Assembly (NCBI GenBank): GCA_963741405.1
Contig: CAVUHX010000037.1
Location: 558,001 to 622,000, forward strand
DNA length: 64,000 nucleotides
Reading direction: 5' to 3'
Source: Roseiarcus sp963741405
GTDB lineage: Bacteria > Pseudomonadota > Alphaproteobacteria > Rhizobiales > Beijerinckiaceae
The notes beneath the pieces were generated by a model that was not told the DNA's origin, ran no database searches, and was given only the letters and a program-made list of their open reading frames with translations. The translations under genes and the position numbers were made by a program. Positions 29,794-41,323 of the stretch are shown here, one piece after another. Numbering within the stretch: the stretch's first letter is position 1; each line of letters starts with the position of its first letter.

Positions 29794-31992
29794 GTGGCGC
29801 GCCGCGTTGCGAAGAAGGATTCAGTCGCCGTGACGATCGAGTCGATTTCCGAGGCAGTGGAAGCCTCGCCGCTGCTGTCCTCGCCCGAGCGCTTCATCAA
29901 CCGCGAACTGTCCTGGCTGGAGTTCAATCGGCGTGTGCTGGAGGAGGCCGCCAACCGCCACCATCCGCTGCTCGAACGGCTTCGGTTCCTGTCGATCTCC
30001 GCCAACAATCTCGACGAATTCTTCATGGTCCGGGTGGCCGGACTCGTCGGTCAGGTCCTGTCGGGCGTCGCGGAAGTTTCCGACGACGGTCGAACCCCGG
30101 CAGAGCAACTCGAGCGCATCAGCGATCGCGTGGCGTCTCTGGTCGCATCGCAGCAGGAACGGTGGAGGACCCTGCGGTCCGAGTTGACATCCAGCGGAAT
30201 CGTCATTCTCGACGTCGCCGATCTAACGCGGCGCGAGCGGGACTGGCTGCAGGATTATTTCCTTCAGCACGTCTTTCCGATTCTCACGCCTCTCGCCGTC
30301 GACCCCGCGCATCCGTTTCCGTTCATTCCGAATCTCGGATTCACCCTGGCGCTCGAACTGCTCAATCCGCAGGACGGCCGGACGATGAGCGCGCTGGTGC
30401 GCATTCCCGGCAGCGTCGAGCGTTTCGTGCGGCTGCCCGACAATCCGCTCGGCGTGACCGCCCGCTTCGTCACCCTCGATCGCCTGATAGTCGCGTTCAT
30501 CGGCCTGCTTTTCCCAGGTTATGAAGTGCTCGGAGAAGGCGCCTTCCGGGTCATCCGCGACAGCGACATCGAAGTGGAGGAAGAGGCGGAAGACCTCGTG
30601 CGCCTGTACGAGACCGCGCTTAAGCGCCGTCGCAGGGGTTCGGTCATCCGGCTGGAAATCGAGGCCAGCATGCCGGAGTTGCTACGCGGCTTCGTCGCCG
30701 GGGACGTCGATGTCGTTCCGTCCGGGATCGTCCTGATCGAGGGGATGCTGGCGCTGAACGAATTGTCGCAGCTGGTCGCGGTCGATCGGCCCGAACTCAA
30801 ATTTCCTCCCTATAACCCTCGCTTTCCCGAGCGCGTGAAAGAGCACGGCGGCGATTGTTTCGCCGCGATCCGGCAGAAGGACCTCGTCGTCCACCATCCC
30901 TACGAGTCCTTCGACGTCGTCGTCCAGTTTCTCAATCAGGCCGCGCGCGACCCCAACGTCGTGGCGATCAAGCAGACCCTTTATCGTACGTCCGCCGACA
31001 GCCCGATCGTTCGCGCCCTCGTAGAGGCCGCGGAACTGGGAAAATCGGTGACGGCGCTGGTAGAGCTCAAGGCTCGTTTCGACGAGGAAGCGAACATTCG
31101 CTGGGCGCGTGACCTGGAGCGCGCCGGGGCGCAGGTCGTTTACGGATTTATCGAGCTGAAGACCCACGCCAAGCTGTCTATGGTCGTCCGTCGCGAATCC
31201 GGAGCGCTCGTCACCTACTGCCACCTGGGCACCGGCAACTATCATCCGGTGACCGCGAAGATCTACACAGACATCTCTCTGTTCACGGCTGAGCCTCCCG
31301 TCGGTCGGGACGTCGCCCGGATCTTCAATTTCGTCACCGGATACGCCGAGCCCGACGGTCTCGAGCAGATGTCCATTTCACCCATCGCGCTGAAGAAGAC
31401 TCTGTTACGCAATATTGCCGACGAGATCGACCATGCCGCTCTTGGCAAGCCTGCGCAGATCTGGATGAAATGCAACGCACTCGTCGACCCCGAGATTATC
31501 GATGCGCTTTACGAAGCGAGCAGCTCGGGCGTGAGGATCGAACTCGTCATCCGCGGGATTTGCTGCCTGCGGCCCGGCGTGCCGGGGCTATCGGACAACA
31601 TCCGCGTCAAATCGATCGTCGGACGGTTCCTCGAGCACGCGCGCATCTACGCCTTCGGCGCCGGGCACGGACTGCCCCATCCGAAAGCGCGCGTGTTCAT
31701 TTCCTCGGCTGACCTGATGCAGCGGAACCTCGACCGCCGGGTCGAGGCGCTCGTTCCGCTGCTGAACCCGACCGTGCACGAGCATGTTCTCGATCAGATC
31801 ATGGAAGCCAACCTGATGGACAACGAACAGAGTTTCCGGATCTTGCCGGACGGTTCGAGCGAACGGATCGCGCCATCGCCGGGAGAAGAGCCGTTCAACG
31901 CCCACAAATACTTCCTCACCAATCCGAGCCTTTCGGGGCGCGGTCAGGCGCTTATGGAATCGTTTCCAATGGCGCTGGGCCGGCGCGCCTGA
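29794..31992 (+). CDS. ppk1: Polyphosphate kinase 1
   Basis: 732 residues (typical length about 690-740). Reversible synthesis of polyphosphate from ATP. The N-terminal domain begins with RFINRELSWLEFNRRVLEEA, the middle carries KFPPYNPRFPERV, and the phosphate-accepting histidine is H458 in IELKTHAKLS, followed by YCHLGTGNYHP. The C-terminal second HKD-like region has GLPHPKARVFISSADLMQRNLDRRVE. GTG start at 29794. The exopolyphosphatase gene ppx follows after 43 bp, pairing synthesis and breakdown. Confidence 0.97.
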   Translation: MARRVAKKDSVAVTIESISEAVEASPLLSSPERFINRELSWLEFNRRVLEEAANRHHPLLERLRFLSISANNLDEFFMVRVAGLVGQVLSGVAEVSDDGRTPAEQLERISDRVASLVASQQERWRTLRSELTSSGIVILDVADLTRRERDWLQDYFLQHVFPILTPLAVDPAHPFPFIPNLGFTLALELLNPQDGRTMSALVRIPGSVERFVRLPDNPLGVTARFVTLDRLIVAFIGLLFPGYEVLGEGAFRVIRDSDIEVEEEAEDLVRLYETALKRRRRGSVIRLEIEASMPELLRGFVAGDVDVVPSGIVLIEGMLALNELSQLVAVDRPELKFPPYNPRFPERVKEHGGDCFAAIRQKDLVVHHPYESFDVVVQFLNQAARDPNVVAIKQTLYRTSADSPIVRALVEAAELGKSVTALVELKARFDEEANIRWARDLERAGAQVVYGFIELKTHAKLSMVVRRESGALVTYCHLGTGNYHPVTAKIYTDISLFTAEPPVGRDVARIFNFVTGYAEPDGLEQMSISPIALKKTLLRNIADEIDHAALGKPAQIWMKCNALVDPEIIDALYEASSSGVRIELVIRGICCLRPGVPGLSDNIRVKSIVGRFLEHARIYAFGAGHGLPHPKARVFISSADLMQRNLDRRVEALVPLLNPTVHEHVLDQIMEANLMDNEQSFRILPDGSSERIAPSPGEEPFNAHKYFLTNPSLSGRGQALMESFPMALGRRA

Positions 31993-32035
31993 TACAGGAG
32001 CGGGCCGTCGGGCGGCGTTATCCAACGGGCCAACC

Positions 32036-33544
32036 ATGTCGGACAGTTCAGCGCAAGGGCGATTGCCCGGCATGCCGGTGGCGATCGTCGATATCGGCTC
32101 GAACTCCGTTCGGCTGGTTGCGTATGAATCGCACTCCCGCGCGCCGACCCCCACTTTCAACGAAAAGGCGTTGTGCGGGCTGGGGAGGGGCGTCGCCACG
32201 AGCGGGCTGTTGCCCGAGGAGGGGGTGGCCAAGGCGCTCGCGGCGCTTCAACGGTTTCGCGTTCTTTGCGACACCATGCGAATCAGCGATGTACGCGGCA
32301 TCGCGACCGCCGCGGTTCGCGACGCCGCAAACGGACCCCAGTTTCTCGCGCTCGCGGAGCGCGCTATCGGCTGCGAGATCGAACTGCTCAGCGGCCAGCA
32401 GGAAGCCCGATTTTCGGCTCTCGGGGTCGTCAGCTCGATTCACCGGGCGGACGGAATCGTCGGCGACCTGGGGGGCGGATCTCTCGAGCTGACGGAGGTC
32501 AAGAACGGCGAGGCGGGCGCGGGGCTGACCCTCCCGCTCGGCAGCCTCTCGCTGATGGATCTTTCGGAGCGCTCGCCGAAGAAGGCGGCAAAGATCGTCC
32601 GCGAGGCGCTGTCGAGCGTCAAGCTGCTGCAATCGCTGGCCGGGCGCTCGTTTTACGCGGTCGGCGGGACGTGGCGCGCGCTGGCGCGGCTGCATATGCG
32701 CCAGCGACAGTACCCGATGAACGTCATGCACAATTACGTTATTCCGTCGCGCGACGCCCTCGAATTCGCCAGGCTCGTCGAGCGCATCGAGGCGGAAGCC
32801 CTGATGGCGATCGAGGCCGTCTCGTCCGCGCGGCGTCCGCTTCTCGCCTATGGCGCCGCGGTGCTGGAAGAAATCATTCGGCAGTCCAGTCCGAAAGAGA
32901 TCGTCATTTCCGCGCTCGGCGTTCGCGAAGGCCTCCTTTTCTCGCAGCTCGCCAGGGGGACTCAGGAGGAAGACCCGCTGATCGTCTCCGCTCGGGAGTT
33001 CAACCGCCTGCGCTCGCGCGCGCCCGCGCACGGGGAGGAGCTTTTCGAATGGACCAACGGCCTGTTCGCGTCCTCGCACCTCGAGGAAGACGAGGAAGAC
33101 CGGCGGCTCCGGCATGCTGCCTGCCTTCTGTCGGATATTTCCTGGCGGTCGCACCCCGATTACCGCGGGACGCAAGCTTACGATCTCGTCGCCAATGCCG
33201 CCTTCATCGCGGTGGACCATCCCTCTCGGGCGTTTCTGGCGCTCGCCGCCGCATATCGCCATCTTTCGAACGAGGATTTCGTCACCCCGCAGTCGCGTTC
33301 CCTTGTGAGCGCCCGCCAACTCGACAGGGCGCGCATCATCGGCGCTGCGATGCGGGTGGCTTACAACATTTCGGCGGCCATGCCCGGCGTGCTGCCCCGG
33401 GCGTCGATGATTTGCGACAAGGGCCATGTGGTGCTGACCCTGCCGGCGGAGCTCGCGCCCTTGAGCGGCGAACGGCTGCAATCCCGGATGCGGCAATTCG
33501 CCAGGCTGATCGGCGGAGACCCGGAGATCCGCGCGTCGCTCTGA
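32036..33544 (+). CDS. ppx: Exopolyphosphatase / Ppx-GppA phosphatase
   Basis: 502 residues. Releases terminal phosphate from polyphosphate, and may act on pppGpp. The actin-like fold shows phosphate-1 AIVDIGSNSVRLVAYE, TAAVRDAANG, the second phosphate loop GIVGDLGGGSLELTEV and VGGTWRALARLH. A C-terminal HD-type region carries HAACLLSDISWRSHPDYRG. It lies directly after ppk1 on the same strand. Confidence 0.95.
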   Translation: MSDSSAQGRLPGMPVAIVDIGSNSVRLVAYESHSRAPTPTFNEKALCGLGRGVATSGLLPEEGVAKALAALQRFRVLCDTMRISDVRGIATAAVRDAANGPQFLALAERAIGCEIELLSGQQEARFSALGVVSSIHRADGIVGDLGGGSLELTEVKNGEAGAGLTLPLGSLSLMDLSERSPKKAAKIVREALSSVKLLQSLAGRSFYAVGGTWRALARLHMRQRQYPMNVMHNYVIPSRDALEFARLVERIEAEALMAIEAVSSARRPLLAYGAAVLEEIIRQSSPKEIVISALGVREGLLFSQLARGTQEEDPLIVSAREFNRLRSRAPAHGEELFEWTNGLFASSHLEEDEEDRRLRHAACLLSDISWRSHPDYRGTQAYDLVANAAFIAVDHPSRAFLALAAAYRHLSNEDFVTPQSRSLVSARQLDRARIIGAAMRVAYNISAAMPGVLPRASMICDKGHVVLTLPAELAPLSGERLQSRMRQFARLIGGDPEIRASL

Positions 33545-33730
33545 ACCACAAAGGCGACTCCTTCCTGTGATACGGATCGAAAGTCGGCTTTCCGCAGGCC
33601 AATGGTCATTTGCAAAAGGCGGTTAAAGGCCCCATATTCGGCGTGCCTGCGGTCGACGCCATTCGCGCGGGCATTTAGCGAGACCCCCACCGGCGGTCCT
33701 TGAAACCGCCAAGGCGAGGAGAAGTCGGAT

Positions 33731-35200
<1,470 letters not shown>

Positions 35201-35254
35201 GGGCGGCCGCACTCCGTCCGCCCGAAATGCAAACGATATTTGAGGCGCGTCTTT

Positions 35255-36004
35255 ATGCTTGAAATCAAGAATCTCAGCGTTTCCGTTCACGGCAAGCCGA
35301 TTCTCGGCGGGTTGGACCTTACCGTCAACGCGGGCGAAGTCGCGGCCATCATGGGTCCGAACGGCTCCGGCAAGTCGACGCTGTCTTACGTCATCGCGGG
35401 CAAGCCCGGCTATGAGGTCACCTCGGGCGAGATCTGGCTCGAGGGGCGGAACCTGCTCGATTGGGAGCCGGACGAGCGAGCCCGGAAGGGCGTTTTCCTC
35501 GCGTTCCAATATCCGATCGAAATCCCCGGCGTCGCTACGATGACGTTCCTGAAAGCCGCGCTGAACGCGCAGCGCCGGGCGCGCGGCGAGGACGATCTGA
35601 AGACGCCGGATTTCATGCGTCGCGTGCGCGAAGCGTCGAAGGCGCTGAAGATCGACATGGAGATGCTGCGCCGGCCGCTCAACGTCGGATTCTCCGGCGG
35701 CGAGAAGAAGCGGCTCGAAGTTCTCCAGATGACGCTGCTCGAGCCGCGGCTCGCGGTGCTCGACGAGACGGACTCGGGGCTCGACATCGACGCGTTGAGG
35801 GTCGTTGCCGATGGCGTGAACGCGTTGCGCGATCCGAGCCGGGGCTTTCTCGTGATCACTCATTATCAGAGGCTTCTGGACTACATCAGGCCCGATAGGG
35901 TCCATGTGATGGCGAACGGCCGCATCGCGGCCAGCGGCGGTCCGGAGCTGGCGCTCGAACTCGAGCAGAACGGCTACCGCGCCTACTCCGAAGAGACGGT
36001 GTGA
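35255..36004 (+). CDS. sufC: Fe-S cluster assembly ATPase SufC
   Basis: 249 residues, an ABC-type ATPase that energises SufBD. Walker A is IMGPNGSGKST, the signature is VGFSGGEKKRLEV, Walker B is LAVLDETDSGLDID, and the switch histidine is in VITHYQRLL. The ATG at 35255 (MLEIKNLSVSVHGKPIL) is used because the ABC domain starts there and the extra upstream residues are not conserved in kind. Lies 54 bp after sufB. Confidence 0.98.
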   Translation: MLEIKNLSVSVHGKPILGGLDLTVNAGEVAAIMGPNGSGKSTLSYVIAGKPGYEVTSGEIWLEGRNLLDWEPDERARKGVFLAFQYPIEIPGVATMTFLKAALNAQRRARGEDDLKTPDFMRRVREASKALKIDMEMLRRPLNVGFSGGEKKRLEVLQMTLLEPRLAVLDETDSGLDIDALRVVADGVNALRDPSRGFLVITHYQRLLDYIRPDRVHVMANGRIAASGGPELALELEQNGYRAYSEETV

Positions 36005-36011
36005 GACGCCA

Positions 36012-37289
36012 ATGACCGCTCATGCCGTTCCGCGCACGACCGCTGAATCGACGCTCATCCGTCAATTCGAGGCGCAGAGGGATCCGGCCCCCGCCCGCGC
36101 CGCGGCGTTCAAGCGCTTTGTCGAGCGGGGTCTGCCGACCCGGCGCGTCGAAGCCTGGCACTACACGGATTTGCGGGCGGCGATGGCCGACGCGGCGCCG
36201 CTGGCGCCCGCTCCCGACCGAGCCGCGATCGAGGTTGCGGCGCGGGCGTTGGCCGAGCGCAAGAAGCTCGGCGCCGCGCGCCTGGTGCTGCTGAACGGGC
36301 GGTACGTCGAAGAGTTGAGCGACGCTTTGCCGGGCGGCGCTGCGTTCGCGACAAGGGGCCGCCGCATCCTCGACGCCGGCGACCCTATGGTCGCGCTCGC
36401 CGAGGCGATGAGGCTGGGCGGTTGTTCCGTCGAGGTGTCGGAGGGCGCCAGGATCGACGAGCCAATCGAGATTCTGCACATCGTGAGCGGCGAGGGCGCG
36501 CTTTCGCTCTATTCGGGAACGGAGATCGTCCTCGGCGCCGGATCGCGCGCCTCGTTTGTCGAGACATTCACGGGCGCCGGGCCGCGCGTCCAGCGGCACG
36601 CCCTGACGACGATTGCGCTCGCCACGGGCGCCGCGCTGAAACATGCGGTCGTCGTCGACGACGCCGCGGAACTCCACCTCGAAAGCCAGGTCGCAGAGAT
36701 CGGCGAGGGGGCGGAACTCAACGCCTTCGCCCTGGTCTCGGGAGGAACGCTCTCCCGCCGCCAGCTGTTCGTGAGGATGGTCGGCGAAAAAGCGAAGGTC
36801 GCGCTCGGCGGACTGGCGCTTCTGGACGGTTCGCGCCGGGCCGACGTGACCCTTCAGGTCCTCCATTCGGCGCCGGGCGGAACGAGCCGGGAGTTCTATC
36901 GTTCGATCGTCGACGACGAGGCCGTGGGCACGTTCCAGGGGAAAGTGATCGTCGCGGCTGGCGCGCAGAAGACCGACGGCGCGATGAAATCGCAGGCCGT
37001 TCTGCTGTCGCCGCAGGCGCAGATGAACGCGAAGCCGGAGCTCGAGATCTTCGCCGACGACGTCGTCTGCGGCCATGGCGCGACCGTCGGGTCGCTCGAT
37101 CCCGAGCAGGTCTTTTATCTGCAGTCGCGCGGCATGCCGAGGGACGAAGCCGAAGCGCTGCTCCTCGAGGCGTTCGGAACCGAGGCTATCGAGCGCGTCG
37201 AGGACGAGACTCTCGCTGCGGTTCTGCTCGCGTCGTTTCGGGCCTGGCTCGCCGCCAGGGGGGCCAAGCCTTCGGAGGCGCGCGCATGA
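36012..37289 (+). CDS. sufD: Fe-S cluster assembly protein SufD
   Basis: 425 residues. SufB paralogue in the SufBC2D complex. Markers are RRVEAWHYTDLRAAM near the N-terminus, and AELNAFALVSGGTLSRRQ, YRSIVDDEAVGTFQGKVIV, MKSQAVLLSPQAQMNAKPELEIFADDV and CGHGATVGSLDPEQVFYLQSRG. It starts seven bases after sufC and overlaps the sufS ATG by ATGA. Confidence 0.97.
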   Translation: MTAHAVPRTTAESTLIRQFEAQRDPAPARAAAFKRFVERGLPTRRVEAWHYTDLRAAMADAAPLAPAPDRAAIEVAARALAERKKLGAARLVLLNGRYVEELSDALPGGAAFATRGRRILDAGDPMVALAEAMRLGGCSVEVSEGARIDEPIEILHIVSGEGALSLYSGTEIVLGAGSRASFVETFTGAGPRVQRHALTTIALATGAALKHAVVVDDAAELHLESQVAEIGEGAELNAFALVSGGTLSRRQLFVRMVGEKAKVALGGLALLDGSRRADVTLQVLHSAPGGTSREFYRSIVDDEAVGTFQGKVIVAAGAQKTDGAMKSQAVLLSPQAQMNAKPELEIFADDVVCGHGATVGSLDPEQVFYLQSRGMPRDEAEALLLEAFGTEAIERVEDETLAAVLLASFRAWLAARGAKPSEARA

Positions 37290-38533
37290 ACGACGCCGTT
37301 CATACAGCGACCGCGCCCTATGACGTGGAAAGAATCCGCGAGGATTTCCCGATCCTCGCCGAGCGACCGTACGGGAAGCCGCTCGTCTATCTGGACAACG
37401 CCGCCTCGGCGCAGAAGCCGAAAGCCGTTCTCGATCGGCTGGTCCACGCTTACGAGCATGAATACGCCAACGTCCATCGGGGGCTGCACTATCTCGCCAA
37501 CGCCGCGACCGAGGCCTACGAGGCCGCACGCGAGAGCGTTCGCCGGTTCCTGAACGCCGCCTCGACCGACGAGATCATCTTCACCCGTTCGGCGACCGAG
37601 GCGATCAATCTCGCCGCGGCGAGCTTCGGCCGCAAGAACATCGGGCCGGGCGACGAGATCGCGCTCAGCGTCATGGAGCATCACTCCAACATCGTGCCCT
37701 GGCACTTTCACCGCGAACGCAACGGCGCCGTGCTGCGCTGGATCGAGGTCGGCGACGACGGCTCGCTTTCGCTCGACTCCTTCGAGGCGGCGTTGACCGA
37801 TCGCACGAAAATCGTCGCGATCACCCAGATGTCGAACGTCCTCGGCACCGCGCCGCCGCTGAAGGAGATGATCCGCATCGCGCACGAGCGCGGCATACCC
37901 GTGCTCGTCGACGGCTCGCAGGGCGCGGTCCATCTCGACGTCGACGTCCGCGACCTCGATGCGGATTTCTACGTCCTGACCGGCCACAAGGTCTATGGTC
38001 CGACCGGAATCGGCGTCCTGTACGGCAAGCGGGCGCTGCTCGAATCGCTGCCGCCGTTCCTTGGGGGAGGCGAGATGATCGAGGAGGTCACCCGCGACAC
38101 GGTGACCTACAATCAGCCGCCCTACCGGTTCGAGGCCGGGACGCCGCCGATCGTGCAGGCGATCGGCCTCGGGGCGGCCATCGACTATATGGAGGGGATC
38201 GGCAGAGCCGGCATCCGCGCGCACGAGGAAGCGCTGAGCGCCTATGCGCACGAGCGCCTGTCCAGGATCAATTCGCTGCGGATTATCGGCGCGGCTCCGG
38301 GGAAGGGCCCGATCGTCTCCTTCACAATGAAGGGGGCGCATGCGCACGACGTGGCGACCCTGATCGACAGGGCGGGCGTCGCGGTCCGCGCAGGAACTCA
38401 TTGCGCGATGCCGGTCATGCAGAGGTTCGGAGTGACCTCGACCTGCCGGGCTTCCTTTGCGCTTTACAACACCTTCGCCGAGGTCGACGCGCTCGCGGAC
38501 GCTCTTGACCGCGCACAAAAGCTATTCATGTAG
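37286..38533 (+). CDS. sufS: Cysteine desulfurase SufS
   Basis: 415 residues. PLP enzyme that mobilises sulfur from cysteine for the Suf system. The PLP lysine is K235 in LTGHKVYGPTG, the persulfide cysteine is C373 in RAGTHCAMPVM, and EHHSNIVPWH and VDGSQGAVHLDVD line the cofactor site. The RAGxHCA arrangement is typical of group II desulfurases, which need an activating partner such as SufE or SufU. None is in this window. The start overlaps the sufD stop. Confidence 0.97.
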   Translation: MNDAVHTATAPYDVERIREDFPILAERPYGKPLVYLDNAASAQKPKAVLDRLVHAYEHEYANVHRGLHYLANAATEAYEAARESVRRFLNAASTDEIIFTRSATEAINLAAASFGRKNIGPGDEIALSVMEHHSNIVPWHFHRERNGAVLRWIEVGDDGSLSLDSFEAALTDRTKIVAITQMSNVLGTAPPLKEMIRIAHERGIPVLVDGSQGAVHLDVDVRDLDADFYVLTGHKVYGPTGIGVLYGKRALLESLPPFLGGGEMIEEVTRDTVTYNQPPYRFEAGTPPIVQAIGLGAAIDYMEGIGRAGIRAHEEALSAYAHERLSRINSLRIIGAAPGKGPIVSFTMKGAHAHDVATLIDRAGVAVRAGTHCAMPVMQRFGVTSTCRASFALYNTFAEVDALADALDRAQKLFM

Positions 38534-38550
38534 GGGTAGGAGATCGCCGC

Positions 38551-38934
38551 ATGAACGATGCGAGCAACATTGCCGCTTCAGCGCAGACGGATCTGGTCAA
38601 ACCGCCGTCGGCAATGGCGCCGGAAGAATTGCGCGTGCTGACCGAGTCGATCGTCGCCGCGCTCAAAACGGTATACGACCCGGAGATTCCGGTGGATATT
38701 TATGAGCTCGGTCTCATCTACAACGTCGATATCGACGACAGCCGGTTCGTCACGATCGAGATGACGCTCACGGCCCCCGCCTGCCCGGTCGCGGGGGAAA
38801 TGCCGCAATGGGTCGAAAACGCCGTCGGCGTGGTCCCGGGCGTGGCGGGCGCCAAGGTCAACATGGTGTTCGATCCGCCGTGGGATCAAAGCCGCATGTC
38901 GGACGAAGCGCGCGTCGCGCTCGACATGTGGTGA
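38551..38934 (+). CDS. sufT: SufT-type MIP18/DUF59 protein
   Basis: 127 residues. The domain IVAALKTVYDPEIPVDIYELGLIYNVDI, MTLTAPACPVAGEMP and MVFDPPWDQSRMSDEAR matches SufT/PaaD-like MIP18 proteins that assist Fe-S protein maturation. The conserved cysteine is in APACPVA. It starts 17 bp after sufS, so it is very likely part of the suf transcript. A sufA-type carrier does not follow, unlike in many alphaproteobacteria. Confidence 0.9.
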   Translation: MNDASNIAASAQTDLVKPPSAMAPEELRVLTESIVAALKTVYDPEIPVDIYELGLIYNVDIDDSRFVTIEMTLTAPACPVAGEMPQWVENAVGVVPGVAGAKVNMVFDPPWDQSRMSDEARVALDMW

Positions 38935-39011
38935 CCCGGCCAGCTGGCTCGGCGGGGCAGTTAGGGGTTGCGCGGCGGCCGACCGTTCGCCAGCATCGGC
39001 TCGGAACTTGA

Positions 39012-40191
39012 TTGATCCGACCGAGCGGCCAGGTGAACGAAGCGCGCATTAACGATCCGCGGGTGCGGGGGATTGCATATCAGGCGCTGCTGGTCGCGGC
39101 GGTCGGCCTCCTGGTCGCCGGCGGCGTCTATAACGCCTATGTCAACATGCAGGCCCGTGGCATTCCCATGGGCTTCGGCTTCTGGAATCAGACGGCCGGC
39201 TTCGAAATCAACCTGCACCTGATTCCCTATTCCGGTCTTTCCACCTACGGACAGGCCTTCTGGGTCGGCCTGCTCAACACCCTTCTCGTCGCCGCGATCT
39301 GCATTCCGCTCGCGACGCTGCTCGGCTTCGCTGTCGGCGTCTCCCGCCTGTCGCCGAACTGGCTCCTGTCCCGGTCCGCCCTCCTCTATACGAACATCCT
39401 GCGCAATACGCCGCTCTTGCTGCTGCTGTTTTTCTGGTACAATGCGGTCCTGAAGGCTCTGCCGGGCCCGCGACAGTCGATGAGTCTCGGCGGCCTCGTC
39501 TTTCTCAACAATCGCGGGCTGTTCCTGCCGGGACCTGTGATGCTTCCGGGAGCGATGGCGTTCTTCGCCGCTACCGCCCTCGCCCTGGTCGCCGCGCTCG
39601 CGCTTCGAAGCTGGGCGCGGCGGCGCCAGGAGCGCACGGGCGCCCGGCCCCCCGTCGGGCTCGTTTCGGCGGCGTTGCTTCTCGGGCTCCCGGCAATCGC
39701 CGCCGCGGTCGCCGGCGCGCCGTTCACGATCGATGTCGCGAGGCTCAGCGGCTTCAACCTGAAGGGCGGAATTCAGATCATTCCCGAACTGGCCGCGCTC
39801 GCGTTCGGTCTCGTGACCTTCACCTCCGCCTTCATCGCGGAGATCGTTCGCGCCGGGGTCCAGGCCGTGGCGCACGGCCAGGTGGAGGCGGCCGCCGCCC
39901 TCGGGCTGCATCGCGGGCTGGCGAACAGGCTCGTGGTCATCCCTCAGGCCATGCGGCTCATCGTTCCGCCGCTGACGTCGCAATATCTCAATATCGTCAA
40001 GAATTCGTCGCTGGCCGTGTTCATCGGCTACCCGGACCTCGTCCAGATCTTCGCCGGCACGGTCCTCAACCAGACCCAGGCGGCGGTTCAGGTGATGGCG
40101 ATCACGATGGCGGTCTACCTCGCGATATCGCTCGCGGTCGCCGCGGTGCTGAACGCCTACAATGCCGAGCCATGCCCTGAAGGAGCGCTGA
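39012..40191 (+). CDS. aapQ: Amino-acid ABC transporter permease AapQ-like, one frameshift near the 3' end
   Basis: About 392 residues. Inner-membrane subunit of a general L-amino-acid importer. The family-specific N-terminal segment (VYNAYVNMQARGIPMGFGFWNQTAGFEI) is followed by a transport domain with NTLLVAAICIPLATLLG and the cytoplasmic EAA loop VEAAAALGLHRGLANRLVVIPQAMRLIVPPL. In the listed frame it reads on without a stop. Removing one C near 40170 gives an ALKER ending and a TGA at 40189-40191, directly abutting the next gene. The start (TTG 39012 or GTG 39033) is uncertain. Confidence 0.9.
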
Positions 40192-41323
40192 TTGAGCGAC
40201 GCGCTTGTCTTTGTCCGGACGATATCCGAGCCGGCAGATCCGCCTCCGACCCTGTCCCGCGGCGCCGTGGTCTGGGCGAGGACGAATCTCTTTTCGTCGG
40301 TCGGCTCCAGCCTGACGACGATTTTCTTCCTTGCGCTCGCGCTCTGGCTCCTGCCGCCGTTGATCGGCTGGGCGACGATGAGGGCGGTGTGGATCGCTCC
40401 CGACGGCGAACTCTGCCGACAGCATCAGGACGGCGCCTGCTGGGCGTTCATCTGGGCCAAGCTCGACTACCTCCGCTTCGGGTCCTATCCGATTCCCGAG
40501 CGATGGCGGGTCAATCTCGTCGAGGCGATCGGCGCCGGGCTGATCGTCTGGCTGCTCTGGCCGGGCGCGCCGCGCCGAGGCTGGGGCGCGCTCATGTTCT
40601 TCGTCGCCTTTCCCGTGCTCGCTTTCGTCCTGCTGCACGGCTCCCCGGCGCTCGACCTGCCCGTCGTCGATTCGCTGCTCTGGGGCGGCATCTTCGTTTC
40701 GCTCCTGACTGCGGTGGTCGGCATCGTCTTTTCCCTGCCGCTCGGCGTCCTGCTGGCGCTCGGACGGCGCTCGCGATTGCCGGTGGTCAGGGCGGCGAGC
40801 GTGATGTTCATCGAGTTCGTGCGCGGCGTGCCGTTCATCACGATCCTGTTCATGGCGAACACGATGCTGCCCCTGTTCACGCCTGAGTCGTGGACTCCGG
40901 ACCGCCTCCTGAGGCCGCTGGTCGGCATCGCCCTGTTCTCCGCCGCCTACATGGCCGAGGAGGTGCGAGGCGGGCTGCAGTCGTTGGGGCGCGGCCAATA
41001 TGAAGGCGCGATGGCGCTCGGCCTCAACTACCCCGTTGATGATGGCGCTCGTCGTCCTGCCGCAGGCCCTCGTCATGGTCATCCCCGGGATCCTCAACAA
41101 TTTCGTCGGGCTGTTCATGGACACCACCCTGGTCTCGATCGTCGGCGTGACGGACTTTCTCGAAGCGATGAACAATGCGTTCAAGGATCCGGCGTGGAGC
41201 GGCCCGACGATCATGGCGACGGGATACGCTTTCGCCGGCATGTTCTACTTCGCCGCGTGCTACGGCATGACCCGCTATTCCGCATTCGTCGAGCGGAGCC
41301 TGGCGAAGGGACGCAGGCGATGA
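40192..41323 (+). CDS. aapM: Amino-acid ABC transporter permease AapM-like, one frameshift
   Basis: About 377 residues; partner permease of AapQ. The long N-terminal half has several membrane segments and LRFGSYPIPERWRVNLVEAIG. The transport domain includes VMFIEFVRGVPFITILFMANTMLPLF and the EAA loop YEGAMALGLNY, after which the frame changes in the C4 run at 41031-41034. It continues PLMMALVVLPQALVMVIPGILNNFVGLFMDTTLVSIVG. TTG start immediately after the aapQ stop. The stop overlaps the aapP ATG. Confidence 0.9.
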